From Paguma larvata (taxonomy: Eukaryota > Chordata > Mammalia > Carnivora > Viverridae), in the NCBI GenBank assembly GCA_030068075.1, contig CM057832.1, forward strand, positions 82,024,002 through 82,088,001: DNA of 64,000 nucleotides, in the 5' to 3' direction. A program made the translations under genes and the position numbers. Below the pieces are notes generated by a model. The model did not search any database, had not been told where the DNA came from, and was given only the letters and a program-made list of their open reading frames with translations. Of the stretch, positions 47,046 through 57,310 are shown piece by piece; within the stretch, counting starts at the first letter, position 1, and each line of letters opens with the position of its first letter.

Positions 47046-48538
47046 TTTATGTGTCTTTTATTTCTTTTTCTTGAGAATTTCTCTGGGTAGGACTTCTAGC
47101 ACTATGTTGAAAAGAAGGGGCAAAAATAGGCTTTCTGGTTTTGTTCCAGATCTTAGAGGGAAAGGTCTTTCAGGCTTTCATCATTGAGTGTATTACCTGT
47201 TAGTTTTTCATATGTGACCTTTATTATATTGAGATTGTTTTCTTCTCTTTTTAGTTTAAGTGTTTTCATCATGACAGGGTGTAGAATTTTGTGAAATATT
47301 TTCTCTGTGTCAGTTGACATTGTCACATGTTTTTCCCCCAACGTTCTGTTAATGGGGTATATTACGTCAACTGATTTTCATATGTTGAAGCATCTTTTCA
47401 TTCCAGGAATAAATCCCAGTTGTTGATGGTATATAATCCTTTTAATATGCTATAATTAATTCTGATTGCTAGTATTTTGTTGAGGATATTTGTATCACTA
47501 TTCATTAAGGAATATTGGTCTATGGTTTTATTATAGTTTTTTCATCTCACTTTGTTGTCAGTGTAATATTGGCCTCATAGAATGAGTTTGGAAGAGGTGC
47601 CTCCTTATCAGTTTTTTAGAAGAGTTTGAGGAAGATTAGCATTAATTCTTTAAACATTTGGTAGAATTACCCAGTGAAGTCATGTTTCTGATTCAGTCTC
47701 CTTACTACTTATAGATATGTCAGATTTTTTATTTCTTCATGATTCAGTATTGGGCAGTTGTGTGTTTCTAGAAATTTATCCATTTCATCTAGGTTATTCT
47801 TGGTATAAAGTTGTTTATAGCACTTTTTCATAATCCTTTTTATTTATGTAAAATTAGTGGTAATATTTCCTCTTTCACTTTTTTATTTTAGTTATTTGGA
47901 GCTTCTCTCTCCTTTTTTTTTTGAGTCCAGCTGAGACTTGTCAATTTTGTTGATCTTTTTGAAGAACAACTCTTGGTTTTGTTGATTTCTGCTGTTGTTT
48001 TTCTATTCCATATTCTGTTTATCTCAGCTCCAGTCTTTATTATTTACTTTCTCCTACTAGTTTTGGGTTTAGTGGTTTTTTTTCCTTCTAATTCCTTAAG
48101 ATGGAAAGTTAGAGAGTTGATTTAAGATCTTTCTTTTTTTAATTTTACATTAAAAAACATTATAGTTAAAACTTTTCCTCCTAGCTTAGTTTTCACTGAA
48201 TTCTACAGATTTTGGAGTATTTGTTTTCATTTTTCTTTGTCTGAATATACTTTCTAATTTCCCTTGTGATTTGTAATTGTTTCATTCAATCAGTCTGTGT
48301 TTACTGACTTCTTTGCTCATCATTCAGGATTTCAGATCTTTCTTCTGAGATTATTTTCTTTGTCCTCAAGTTCATCCTTTAGAAATCCCTTTAGTGAATT
48401 AGAGGGCAAACCCTCTCTATTTAGTTGCTCTGAAAATATCTTTATTTCATCTTATCTCCCAAGAAATGGTTTCACCAGATGTAGAAGTCCAGGTTTCTGC
48501 ATTTCAAAGACTCAGTGCCAGAGCCTTTCTCCTCCACT

Positions 48539-48998
48539 GTTGCTGTGGTAGGCTGGATAGTGGTCCCTCAAAGATGTCCATGTCCGAGTCCTTGGGACCT
48601 ATGAATACAGTACCTTTGATTGTAAAAAGCAGTTTACAGATATGATTAAATTAGGGAGATGGGGAGATTATTCTAGATTATTCAGATGCACCCAATGTAA
48701 TCACAAGGGTCATGTAAGAGATGGGCAGGTGGGTCAAAGTCACTAGTATGATGTGTGATAACAAAAGAAGAGATTGGACTGATGCAACCACAGGTTGACA
48801 GCTCTAGAAGCCTGAAAGGGGCAAGATTTCTTGGAATCTCTAGAGGGAACTTACCCTGCTGACATCTTGATTTTAGTCCCCTAGAAGTCATTTTGGACTT
48901 CTAACCTTACGAATTGTAAGAAAATTAATGTGTGGGGCTTTTAGACCCTACATTTCTGGTGATTTGTTATAGCAGCAGTAGGAAACTAAAGCAGTTGC
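48539..48998 (+). mobile_element. Solitary MaLR (MLT1-type) LTR with 5-bp target duplication
   Basis: The LTR spans 48544-48993 (450 bases). It starts TGTGGTAGGCTGGATAGTGG and ends GGAAACTAAAGCA, giving the canonical TG...CA termini. GTTGC is duplicated exactly at 48539-48543 and 48994-48998. The phrase order (GGGACCTATGAATACAG, ATGATTAAATTAGGGAG, GAAGAGATTGGACTGATGCA, TTTGTTATAGCAGCAGTAGG) fits ERVL-MaLR LTRs. Removing the LTR and one GTTGC rejoins the host L1 phrase. No internal region remains, so it is a solo LTR left by recombination. Confidence 0.9.
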
Positions 48999-49480
48999 TT
49001 TTGAGGAATCTGTTGTCAGTCTAATTATAGTTCTGTTATTGATCATTTGTTTTTTGTTTTCTCTGGCTGCTCAACTTACAAAGTTTTCAACTTTTCTTTG
49101 ATATTCTTGAAGTTTATTTCGATGCCTAAGTGTGGATACTTTCATTTACCCCGTTTGAATTTTCTAACTGGTGTCTCTAATCATTACTGGAAAATTCTCA
49201 TTTATTGCCTCTTCTATTATCTCTCCTCTATTCTCACTGTTTTCTCCTCCTGGAATTCCATTTACATTTGCAGATCTTTTTCACTCGGTCCTTTGTCTCT
49301 TAACCTCTCTCATATTTCTCACCTCTGATTGCCTGTACTATATCCTCTGTTTCTCACATGTATTTTCCATATTCCCTCTTAAGCTATATCCCATATTCTG
49401 CTTATTCCTCTCTTTGACTTTTTAATAGAAATGGCTGTATTTACATTTCTAAAAGTTATGTTTAGTTTTTCAAACATATG

Positions 49481-50345
49481 GTCACTTTTAATAATGTGTT
49501 TTTTTCATCCTACATTCAATATGCTCATTTATTTCTATAAACATTTAAAACTCCTGGGTTTACTTACTATGTTCAATCATTCCATGATCTACAGACTTTA
49601 TAGACCTAATAATGTGCTTTGTTGTTTCTCTTGACTCTTGCTCATGGTTTTCATTCCTTCCTATGTTTAGTAAGTTTGTGAGCTCCTCTGCCTTGGTCTT
49701 TTATCTACAAAAATTCTTTTAGACGTGTGCATGGTGTGTTCCTCCTGAGGGAATTTGCATTTACTTCTATTAGGCACCTTGGAAATTATCAACCAGGAAA
49801 GACTTTAAACTAAATTTTAGCTTCAAATTTTTTATTACATAGTACAAAATCAAGCCCCAAACCTCTGTGTTTTGTGGGTTTGTGTTTAGGGATTTTAATG
49901 GGAGACTTTTTTTTCTTTTTTACTCCTCTATCTGCTCTGTCCAAGTCAAGCCAGGGACATATCACTGCTGTCTCCTTCTGCATGGTAGATTTTTTTTCTA
50001 GGTCACCTACTGATCAAGTCACATTTTTGATGACATATGTGTAAGGGGATTCCAATCAAACCTCCCACATTGCTTAGGCCCAGGGCTTTGCTGCAGTCCT
50101 ATCAGTCCATTAAAACCCAGGACCTAAGTCACCAGGGACTGGCAGATATCTTGAGGGCAAAACAGACTCTAGTACTTGCTTATTAGTTCCTGGGTTTTCA
50201 CTTCTTGTCATTTCTAGCCTCTGAGATTCCTTTATTTTCCTGGCAGCTCATGTATACATTAAGAAATATGTCATCAATATTTTATGCAGCATCTTTTGGT
50301 GTGAGGTCTCTAAAAATCTAGTATGCCATATTTTTGTAAAGTTCC
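49481..50345. other. Unclassified sequence between L1 and LTR
   Basis: The left part (to about 49700) may be more diverged antisense L1. The right part shows no recognised element or gene. Confidence 0.35.
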
Positions 50346-50354
50346 TTGGATTCA

Positions 50355-50945
50355 TTAGCTATTTCTGTGTAACAAATTATCCTAGTACTTAATGTCTTCA
50401 AGCAACAGCTCTTCTCTCCCAGGTACAGTGGGCTAGGAATCTATTTGCAGCTTTTGTTATCAGGCTGCAATAAAGGTGTTGGCCAGAGCTTTAGTCATTT
50501 TGTGGCTCAACCAGGGAAGGATCTGCTGCTAAGCTCACTCATGTGCTTGTTGGCAGGTCACAGGATATTTATGTCCTGGCTCACTCACACAGCAGTTGGC
50601 AAGGTTCAGGCCCTTGCTGGCTGTTGGTTATAGACATTATTTCCTTGCCACTTGGGTCTTTCCACAGGGCCACTAGCAACAGAGGAACTTGCTTCTTCTA
50701 GAGTGAAGGCTCTGAGAAAAAGAGAGGCAGAGAAAGTAAAGACACTGCGAGAAAGTGAGCAACATGGAGGTTACATCTGTTTGTAACCTAGTCTCAGAAG
50801 TGACATCCCATAACTTTTGCCCTCTTCTGTTCATTAGAGGAAAGTGATAATTTCCAGCATGTTCTCAGGGGAAGGTGATTATACAGGTGTGTGAATACCA
50901 GAAGGCAAGGATTATTTGGAGCCATTTTAAAGGCTGCCTACTTCA
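50355..50945 (-). mobile_element. MaLR (MLT1-type) LTR, antisense
   Basis: On the + strand the reversed LTR end reads ATTAGCTATTTCTGTGTAAC then AAATTATCCTAGTACTTAAT. It is followed by a middle with CTGGCTGTTGGTTATAGACA and CTTTCCACAGGGCCACTAG, and a reversed start ending GGAGCCATTTTAAAGGCTGC...ACTTCA. About 590 bases, diverged. The superfamily is likely; the exact subfamily is not determined. Confidence 0.6.
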
Positions 50946-50959
50946 GTTTTATAATTTTA

Positions 50960-51790
50960 TTTTTGAAAAATGAGCATCAAAATAGAAAAAAATGTTTAAG
51001 AACATATGTACACGCATTATTCTCAAAGAAGAAATTTAAATGGCTGATAAATATACAAAAATTGTATGCTTCCTCTAGTAATCAAAGAAATACTATTTAA
51101 AACAGCAATTAGGTAACAATTTTTACCTAGCAGATTAACAAAGTCCTTTTTAATATCATTGAGTGTAGACGAGAAAATACAGAAATGAGCAACACTGTGC
51201 AATGCTAGTGACTGTAAATTAGTATCTTCTTTGTAGTTTAATTTGGGACTATGTCAATATACTTAAAAATATATCCTTAAAAGTCTTGACATGAAATCTA
51301 TATTAAAATTTATTTTTATTGTAAGTTTTTACAATGAGAGGCTCGTCCTAAGGAAAATTTCAAAAACATGAATATGTTTATGTAAAATGTACTCATCTTT
51401 ATGGTAAGCTCATTGGGAATAAATATCTAAAAGAAGTCATTGGTAAATAAATTACTCATTATGATCATAAGAGAAAACTATGCCTCTGTTAAAAGTAATA
51501 TTACAAAGCTGCATATGTTAACATGGAAAGATGTACCCAACATAGTGTTAGTAAGTGAAATAATGTATATCATATGATCAACTTTTATTACATATGATGT
51601 TCAATATATGTAATGTTCTTACATGTATATATAGAAAAATAGCAAGTTATAGCTAATACTGTTAATGAGGTCATCTCTAGGTAATGAAATTACAGTTGAC
51701 TCATTAATTTCTTGCTTATCTGTGTTGTCTAAATTCTTAGTATATGATACATAAAGCTTCTATTATTATAAGTTTAAACAAAAATAATGT
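50960..51790 (+). mobile_element. Old L1, ORF2 3' end and 3' UTR, sense
   Basis: ATTCTCAAAGAAGAAATTTA, AATGGCTGATAAATATAC, AGTAATCAAAGAAATACTA, ATGTTAACATGGAAAGATGT and TAATGAGGTCATCTCTAGGT follow L1M 3' order. Diverged and inactive. Confidence 0.72.
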
Positions 51791-52085
51791 TTTTATAAAA
51801 TAAAAAATAACAGGTATAATCCAAGCAGCCTCCTGTAAGATATAACTTCCCAATTATTTAGTAATTTTTTCCTAAAATTTTTGTTAACAGTTCAGAGGTA
51901 TACATTTGTCGGTGGGTTGAAAGTAAGCGTGTAATTCAGATATTAATTTGGAATGCAGGAGTCCTGCCATTAAGAATTTCCCACTCTGGACCCACAGATA
52001 ATTGTGCAGTTTATCAAATTTCCACATCAGAGCCCCATTACCAACTAATAATTAAAATTAACAAATTTCTTCTAATGCACGGTGC
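51791..52085. other. Short unique stretch
   Basis: No recognised element. AT-rich on the left, ordinary on the right. Confidence 0.35.
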
Positions 52086-52089
52086 CAAG

Positions 52090-52255
52090 CAGTTTCTACA
52101 TCACCAGCTTACTTAAACCATCACAATCCTTCTGTGAGATGGGTATCCCAATTATGATCCTTTTTTAAAATGAAACAGATTCACTGAGACCAGATATTGC
52201 TAAGGACGTGGTTATTAGCCAATAGAAGAGTTGAGTTTGAAGACTCCGCACCATT
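52090..52255 (-). mobile_element. MIR SINE, antisense, diverged
   Basis: AACCATCACAATCCTTCTGT, GAGATGGGTATCCCAATTAT and GAAACAGATTCACTGAGACC follow the reversed MIR core (CTCACAACAACCCTGTGAGG, ATGAGGAAACTGAGGC). Confidence 0.7.
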
Positions 52256-53325
52256 GACCATGGGTCCATGGGAGACTTTTAGCCTCCAGAACTTGTTTGT
52301 GCCTTGTCCATCCTGCGGCACTCTGCTATGTGCAGGGAGCAGAGAGATAAGCAAAACCTTGTTTTGCCCTTGAGTAGTTTAAGTCCCGCAGGTGCCCTTC
52401 TCTCCTACCAGTTGGTTTTGCAAAAAGGTATCTGGCACAGACCATTCTTCATACACCAAGAGGCTCCTGTGGCTCCCTCATTGGCCAAACTCTGTGCCAT
52501 TCATGTAGTGATTTCCTTAGCTGCACTTTATATCTTGCCAGTGCCTTGGGTGGCTGGCTTCTCTAAGTGCAAGAACTTCCCTTAGTTCTTAACACTGCAC
52601 AAAGTTCAAAAATCTTTCTTTGCACCAGCAATGGGGGTGGAGGATCTCTGGTGTCCAACTGGTCACTGAGTATCACCGACGAAAATATGAAATGGTCCTC
52701 ATAGGAAAATGTAAAATGTTCCCTCAAGGCACTCTTCCTTGACTGCAATAAGGAGTGGGGAAGTGGTAGTTAGAACCCTCCGCGGGGCAATCTGAGAAGT
52801 TTGAATTAGAAGCATTGAATTTAGTTATTGCTTTAATTTCTATTTGATTTCCACTTTTAATATGTATACCATTTTATGGGTCTTCGGATGAAGTTCTATT
52901 TTCGTAGTTGTGCTGTGCCACATTTGTTGTCTACTTGTATTTTCAAAATACCCTTTTTCTGATTTAAGAAAGAAAGTGCCATGTGTCATTAAAAAGCAAA
53001 CTGCTAAAAGGAAAAAAAACTCTAGGGGCAGAACGGAATTAGACAGCCTGTTTTAAGAGTCTGACCTGAAATGTTATCTTATTAACTATAGTTAATGCAT
53101 TTAGCTAATATATTAATTGTCCTCTTTACATTCCATTTATGCTCTGAATCTCCATTTGAGATAATATATTTATTAATAATGTAATTATTGTTATTTAAAA
53201 ATGTACCCCTGACTCTGTGTTTATATTAATTGCTACTCAAGGGGAGAAGTCAATCAGTTACTAGGGTAGCTGTGACCTAAGGGAAGAGAAAGAGGAATAG
53301 GATTCAGGTGGATTAGTGGGAAAAA
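52256..53325. other. Unique sequence, no gene recognised
   Basis: About 1 kb without a recognised repeat. The 93-codon + strand frame at 52304-52585 lacks any known domain or splice context. Confidence 0.4.
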
Positions 53326-53329
53326 TAGG

Positions 53330-53440
53330 GATCCCTGTGCTCTGACCTACTAATTGTGTGGTTTTGGATAAATCACTCAGGCTCCCCGGAAAATATGGTG
53401 AATGACGATTATAGAGTTTAGGATCAAACAGGATAATTCA
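53330..53440 (+). mobile_element. MIR SINE fragment, sense
   Basis: CTGTGCTCTGACCTACTAAT, TGTGTGGTTTTGGATAAATC and ACTCAGGCTCCCCGGAAAAT are MIR-like. The next MIR, in the opposite direction, starts within about 15 bases. Confidence 0.7.
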
Positions 53441-53449
53441 TATAATGAT

Positions 53450-53710
53450 ACCAGCTCATATTTATTCAAAGTTTACTAGTCCTGGCACTGCTCTAAGTCC
53501 GTTAGAAGAATTATTTTATTTGTCACAACACTGTCTTTTAGTAAGTACTATTATTATCATCATCATCATCCCCAATTTACAGTTGAGAAGACCAGGCCAC
53601 GGAATGGATTGAATCATTAGCTCAGAGTTGCACAGCTAATAATAAAGGCAAGATTCAGGCATTTGGTCCTAATGCTCACACTCTTAGCCACTGGGCCACT
53701 GAGAGGTATT
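53450..53710 (-). mobile_element. MIR SINE, nearly full length, antisense
   Basis: It reads from the reversed terminal part (TAGTCCTGGCACTGCTCTAA) through GTACTATTATTATCATCATC, CCCCAATTTACAGTTGAGAA and CACAGCTAATAATAAAGGCA to the reversed head CTCTTAGCCACTGG. It spans about 260 bases, the full MIR length. Confidence 0.85.
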
Positions 53711-54265
53711 GCCTTTCAAGTAAAATCTCTGAGTCTTAGTGATGCATAGTAAAGTTTTGTTATTATTATCGTCAGGGCCTCTAAAATGTGGGCATTAAAA
53801 ACCACTTTGAAGAGCTATAATAAAGGTAAACAAGAATTGCATGTAAAATTACATGGCATAGACCAGTTTCTTGATATATACAAAGCATCTTTTGGATTCA
53901 GTTCTTCATAGGACAAAGTAAGAGACAGCTGGGTGAATAGAGAGACCAAGGGGTTCATCTCGGGGTGGCAGTGAGGGACTTGGGGCCACTATGGGTTTCA
54001 GTGGGGAGATGTGAAGAATTCTGTCGGATGCTCTTGCTACTCCATTCTGGGGCTTCCGCAACTAGAAGCCCAGATTCTAGGCATCCAGCAAAAGTATCTT
54101 CTCTGACATGAAATTGCCACTGTAGGTAGAATTCTATATTAGAAAAAAATCTTGCACTAGCAGTAGGGGCAAAATAAAATGCTTAGATGTGTTTCATTGC
54201 TTAGAGAAAAGAACCCATGGAGAGAAGGTTGTTGAAGAAGGGAGTAGTTGAGCATCATGATTAAA
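53711..54265. other. Unique sequence, no gene recognised
   Basis: No element recognised. Composition is ordinary. Confidence 0.4.
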
Positions 54266-54269
54266 ACAA

Positions 54270-54570
54270 AGAGATTCAAACTGGCCTAGATTCTCTCTCC
54301 AGTACTGCCACTCACAGGGTGCCATCACCTTTACACTCTCTAAGCTGCTATTTATTTGTGAATGGGTACAAGAGTTGTTGCTACCTTATAGGACTGTTGG
54401 GAAGATGAAAGAGAATATTGCCTGTAAAACACTTAGTACTGTGGCTAAGTTGAAACTCAAACGTTAGCTTGTACTGTGATTATTATTATGGTTGATGGAA
54501 TAAAAACCCTTTAATAACCCGGCACATTGTTTGTGTGTAATGGACACACAGCAGGTGCCTATTACCTGGT
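54270..54570 (+). mobile_element. MIR SINE, sense, with a MIR/L2-like end
   Basis: TCTCTCCAGTACTGCCACTC, CACTCTCTAAGCTGCTATTT, GTGAATGGGTACAAGAG, TATAGGACTGTTGGGAAGAT and AAAACACTTAGTACTGTGG follow MIR order. At 54519-54570 a separate terminal-like phrase (GGCACATTGTTTGTG...CAGCAGGTGCCTATTACC) follows. Confidence 0.78.
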
Positions 54571-54634
54571 ATTATTAGAAAAATCATGGTTAGAAAAATA
54601 GTGATTGCCATTAATCAGTTGTGATATTTGGTTT

Positions 54635-54745
54635 GTCTTCCCTGTTCAGGGCTGTGACCTTAGAAAAGTCATTTTCCCACCTTGAGCCTTGTTTCCTGTA
54701 TCTGTGAGATGAAAGAGTGGGACTCAATTAGTAGCTCCTAAACAC
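54635..54745 (+). mobile_element. MIR SINE fragment, sense
   Basis: GCTGTGACCTTAGAAAAGTC, CCACCTTGAGCCTTGTTTCC and GTATCTGTGAGATGAAAGAG match the MIR core. Confidence 0.78.
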
Positions 54746-54970
54746 GGAGAGGCAGATGTGTACTAATACAACCCCTTATTTTCTTGGGCCATGTTGGAAC
54801 TGTCTCTATAAAACTGCTGATTGTCCCTTAGTCTGAAATGAAGTCCTTCCGACATTCTTACTGTTACTAATTTATTTCATGAACCAGTGATGATAGTAGC
54901 CTTTAAAAAAATGGGTTTTGGCAAAATACGATGTTGGCAAATCCTATAAATGTCCATACTCCTTCTGTTT

Positions 54971-55100
54971 TAAAATGTATTTTAAGGGTTACCTGGCTGG
55001 TTCAGTCAGTGGAGCATGCAACTTCTGATCTCGGGACCATGAGCTTGAGCCCCACATTGGGCATAGAGTTCGCTTTAAAGGAATTAAAATATATTTTAAG
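54971..55100 (+). mobile_element. Old short carnivore SINE with target-site duplication
   Basis: The body is 54987-55084: GGTTACCTGGCTGGTTCAGT, GATCTCGGGACCATGAGCTT, GAGCCCCACATTGGGCATAG. There is no long CT-rich region, which fits the older short CAN SINE types shared across Carnivora. The duplication is TAAAATGTATTTTAAG (54971-54986) and TAAAATATATTTTAAG (55085-55100), 15 of 16 identical. Confidence 0.9.
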
Positions 55101-55408
55101 TATACTGCTCTGTGACAGAATTTTGGGAACGATCACAGCCACGATGATTTCTAAAACACTTCCCAACACTCTTAGCTTGTAACAGAGAGCACGGAGCATC
55201 TTTGCTGCTGGGGAAGTAGAGAAATAGATGGTGGAGAAGAGATTTAGCCTGTGGTGTCAGGCCAGTGGCGAGACCCTCAGATGGAAGCAATAAAGGAAGA
55301 AAACTCTGAAAGGGGGACAGAAGCATTTGTTTTTCCTTCTAATAAATGTTTATGGATTACAAACTACAGCCCAGACACCATGCTGGACACCAAACATGAA
55401 ATGGTCAA
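55101..55408. other. Unique sequence, no gene recognised
   Basis: About 300 bases of ordinary composition. The small opposing frames lack any domain. Confidence 0.4.
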
Positions 55409-57160
55409 TGTAGTGGTTTGAATGGTGGCTTACCTACAAAACCATGTCCATGTTCTAACACCTTTGGCTAAGATAATTAGTACCAGAAGAGGGGTGGTGC
55501 TATTACAAATGCCTAAAAATGTGAAAGTGGCTTCAGAACCTGGCAATGAGCAGAGACTGAGAGAGTTTGGAGCTACTTCTAGAAAAGGCCTACTTTATCA
55601 TGATTGCATGGTTAGGGGGAATTCTCCTGAGGGCTTAGGAAAAGGGACAAACTGTAAAGAAGGACTCAGTCTTTGCAGGGGATACTAAAGAAATCCTGCA
55701 TAGAATTTTGGTAGAAATATGGATGGTCAAGGTCATTGTGATGAGGGCTCAGACGGACATGAGGAACATGTTATTGGAAACTGGAGGTAAAGTGTTCCTT
55801 GTTACAAAGCAGCTGAGACCTCGGCTGAATCGTGTTCATGTCCTAGTGTTCTGTGGAAGGTAGATTTCGTGAGCACTGGAATTGGGGTATTTGACTAAAT
55901 AAATGTCTAAGCAAAGTGTTGAGGGAGCGGTCTGGCTTTTTTTGAATGCTTATAGTAAAATGTAAGAAGAGAGAAATGATTTAAAGGTGGAATTGTTAAT
56001 CACAAGAGAAACGAGAGTTGAAATTTTGGAAAATTCTCTGCTTATCCATATTGAAAGAAATAAGAAAGTGTGTTCAGGAGAGGATAAAGGTGTGGCTAAG
56101 TGACTTTTTGAGATTAGTCAGTTATCTAACCAGAAGCCAGACCAGCTGGAAGAATGACGCCAGAAGACATTTCAGAGATCCTAGGGTTCACCTTCTGACC
56201 ATAGGCTCAAAGTGCAAAGGGCTGCTGGGCAGAATGAGTTCAAAGCTGCCTCGCATTACTGGCTCAGCTACTCACATTCCAGTACCATACTCCGCAGCTG
56301 CTCCATATTCTCTTCGGGGGGGGAGGGGACAGGCCAGGTACCACGCTGGCCCGATGGCTGGCCTTCTGGAGGACACAGGTGGTAACCCTTGGCAGCATCA
56401 GTATGTGCCTTCTCTGTAGGTGCACAGACTTGCAAGAGCTGTGGAGGAGGGGCCCCTGCTGAGAGTCTTTAGTAGGACAGTGCCTAGGATTCCAGCTCAA
56501 AAAGGACTCAAACCCGGGAGAGATATGAAATGAGGTATATCCAACAGTGCCAGGGGGGTGGGCCACACAAAACTGTGGAAGGGGAACTCCTCCCACACAG
56601 TGGGACTTAAGTTTTTGAACTTGCTAGACACCCTTTCTTTTTTCCTTTGTCTCCCTTTTGGGGTGGACATACTTACCCTGTGCCTGACCCATCCTTGTAG
56701 TTTGGAAACACATAACTCGTTTGACTTCACAGATTCACAGCTGGAGAGTGAGTTCACCTCAGGATGAACCTGCCTTGAGTCTCACCCTTATCTTATTTAG
56801 GTGATGTTCAGATGGCACTTTGCACTGAGACTTTTGAGTTGATGCTGGAACATGTTAAAAACTTTGGGGTCTATAGGAATGGAATGAATGTACTCTACAT
56901 GTGAAAGGAATGTGAATATTAGGGGGCCAGGGTGGAATGCTGTGGTCTGAATATGCCCCTCCACAAATTTTTATGTTGCAATTCTAACCCGCAAAGGTGG
57001 TGTTATGTAATAGGAGGTGGAGCCTTTGGCTTAGGTAATGAGGCTGGAGTCTTCATGAATTGGATTAGCATCCTTATGAAAGACACCCCAAGGAGCTCCT
57101 TGGCCCCTTGTACCATGTGAGGACACAGCAAGAAGGCCAGTTACCAGGGCTCCCAGAAAC
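55409..57160 (+). mobile_element. MaLR retrovirus-like element, truncated 5' LTR, internal region and 3' LTR
   Basis: 55409-55460 looks like an LTR start (TGTAGTGGTTTGAATGGTGG) that breaks off. 55470-56937 follows the order of MaLR internal sequence, including the start phrase ATTAGTACCAGAAGAGGGG and an end phrase near 56825-56935. A second LTR starts at 56938 (TGCTGTGGTCTGAATATGCC) and is readable to about 57160 (CATGTGAGGACACAGCAAG). MaLR internal regions are short, gag-like and non-functional in general. Here frames are broken; the longest, 133 codons at 56018-56419, shows no recognisable motif. The two LTR ends look like different subfamilies, so the element may be composite. Confidence 0.75.
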
Positions 57161-57207
57161 TTTAACAGTCAGTAAGTTAGACACAGCACCTTGCCTGCAA
57201 GGAGCTT

Positions 57208-57218
57208 AGAGAGAGAGA

Positions 57219-57306
<88 letters not shown>

Positions 57307-57310
57307 AGAG
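57208..57310. repeat. Compound (GA)n(CA)n(GA)n microsatellite
   Basis: GAGA units to 57219, about 24 CA units with one CATA interruption to 57270, then about 20 GA units with one slip (GAAGAG). It lies just beyond the MaLR 3' LTR. A strong candidate for length polymorphism. Confidence 0.98.

Larger units (their letters stand above)
43790..49480 (-). mobile_element. Near-full old L1, antisense, split by SINE, L1 and LTR
   Basis: The 3' UTR is at 43790-44100 (AGCAGTAGTAAGTATATTCA, CCTGGCAACCACTCTAC). ORF2 follows to 45883, resumes at 47046-48290, and ORF1-side sequence runs 48300-48538 and 48999-49430 (TTTTCTCTGGCTGCTC, TACTGGAAAATTCTCATTTA, CTCCTCCTGGAATTCCATTT). The inserts are a SINE (44417-44638), a younger L1 (45909-47022) and a MaLR LTR (48544-48993). 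Removing them leaves about 3.9 kb of host L1 in one consistent order. The two ends could still come from two old L1s of the same orientation. Confidence 0.72.

Noticed and set aside
56018..56419. 133-codon + strand open frame
   Set aside because: It lies wholly inside MaLR internal sequence, which is non-functional in general. I see no catalytic or structural motif and the neighbouring frames are broken.
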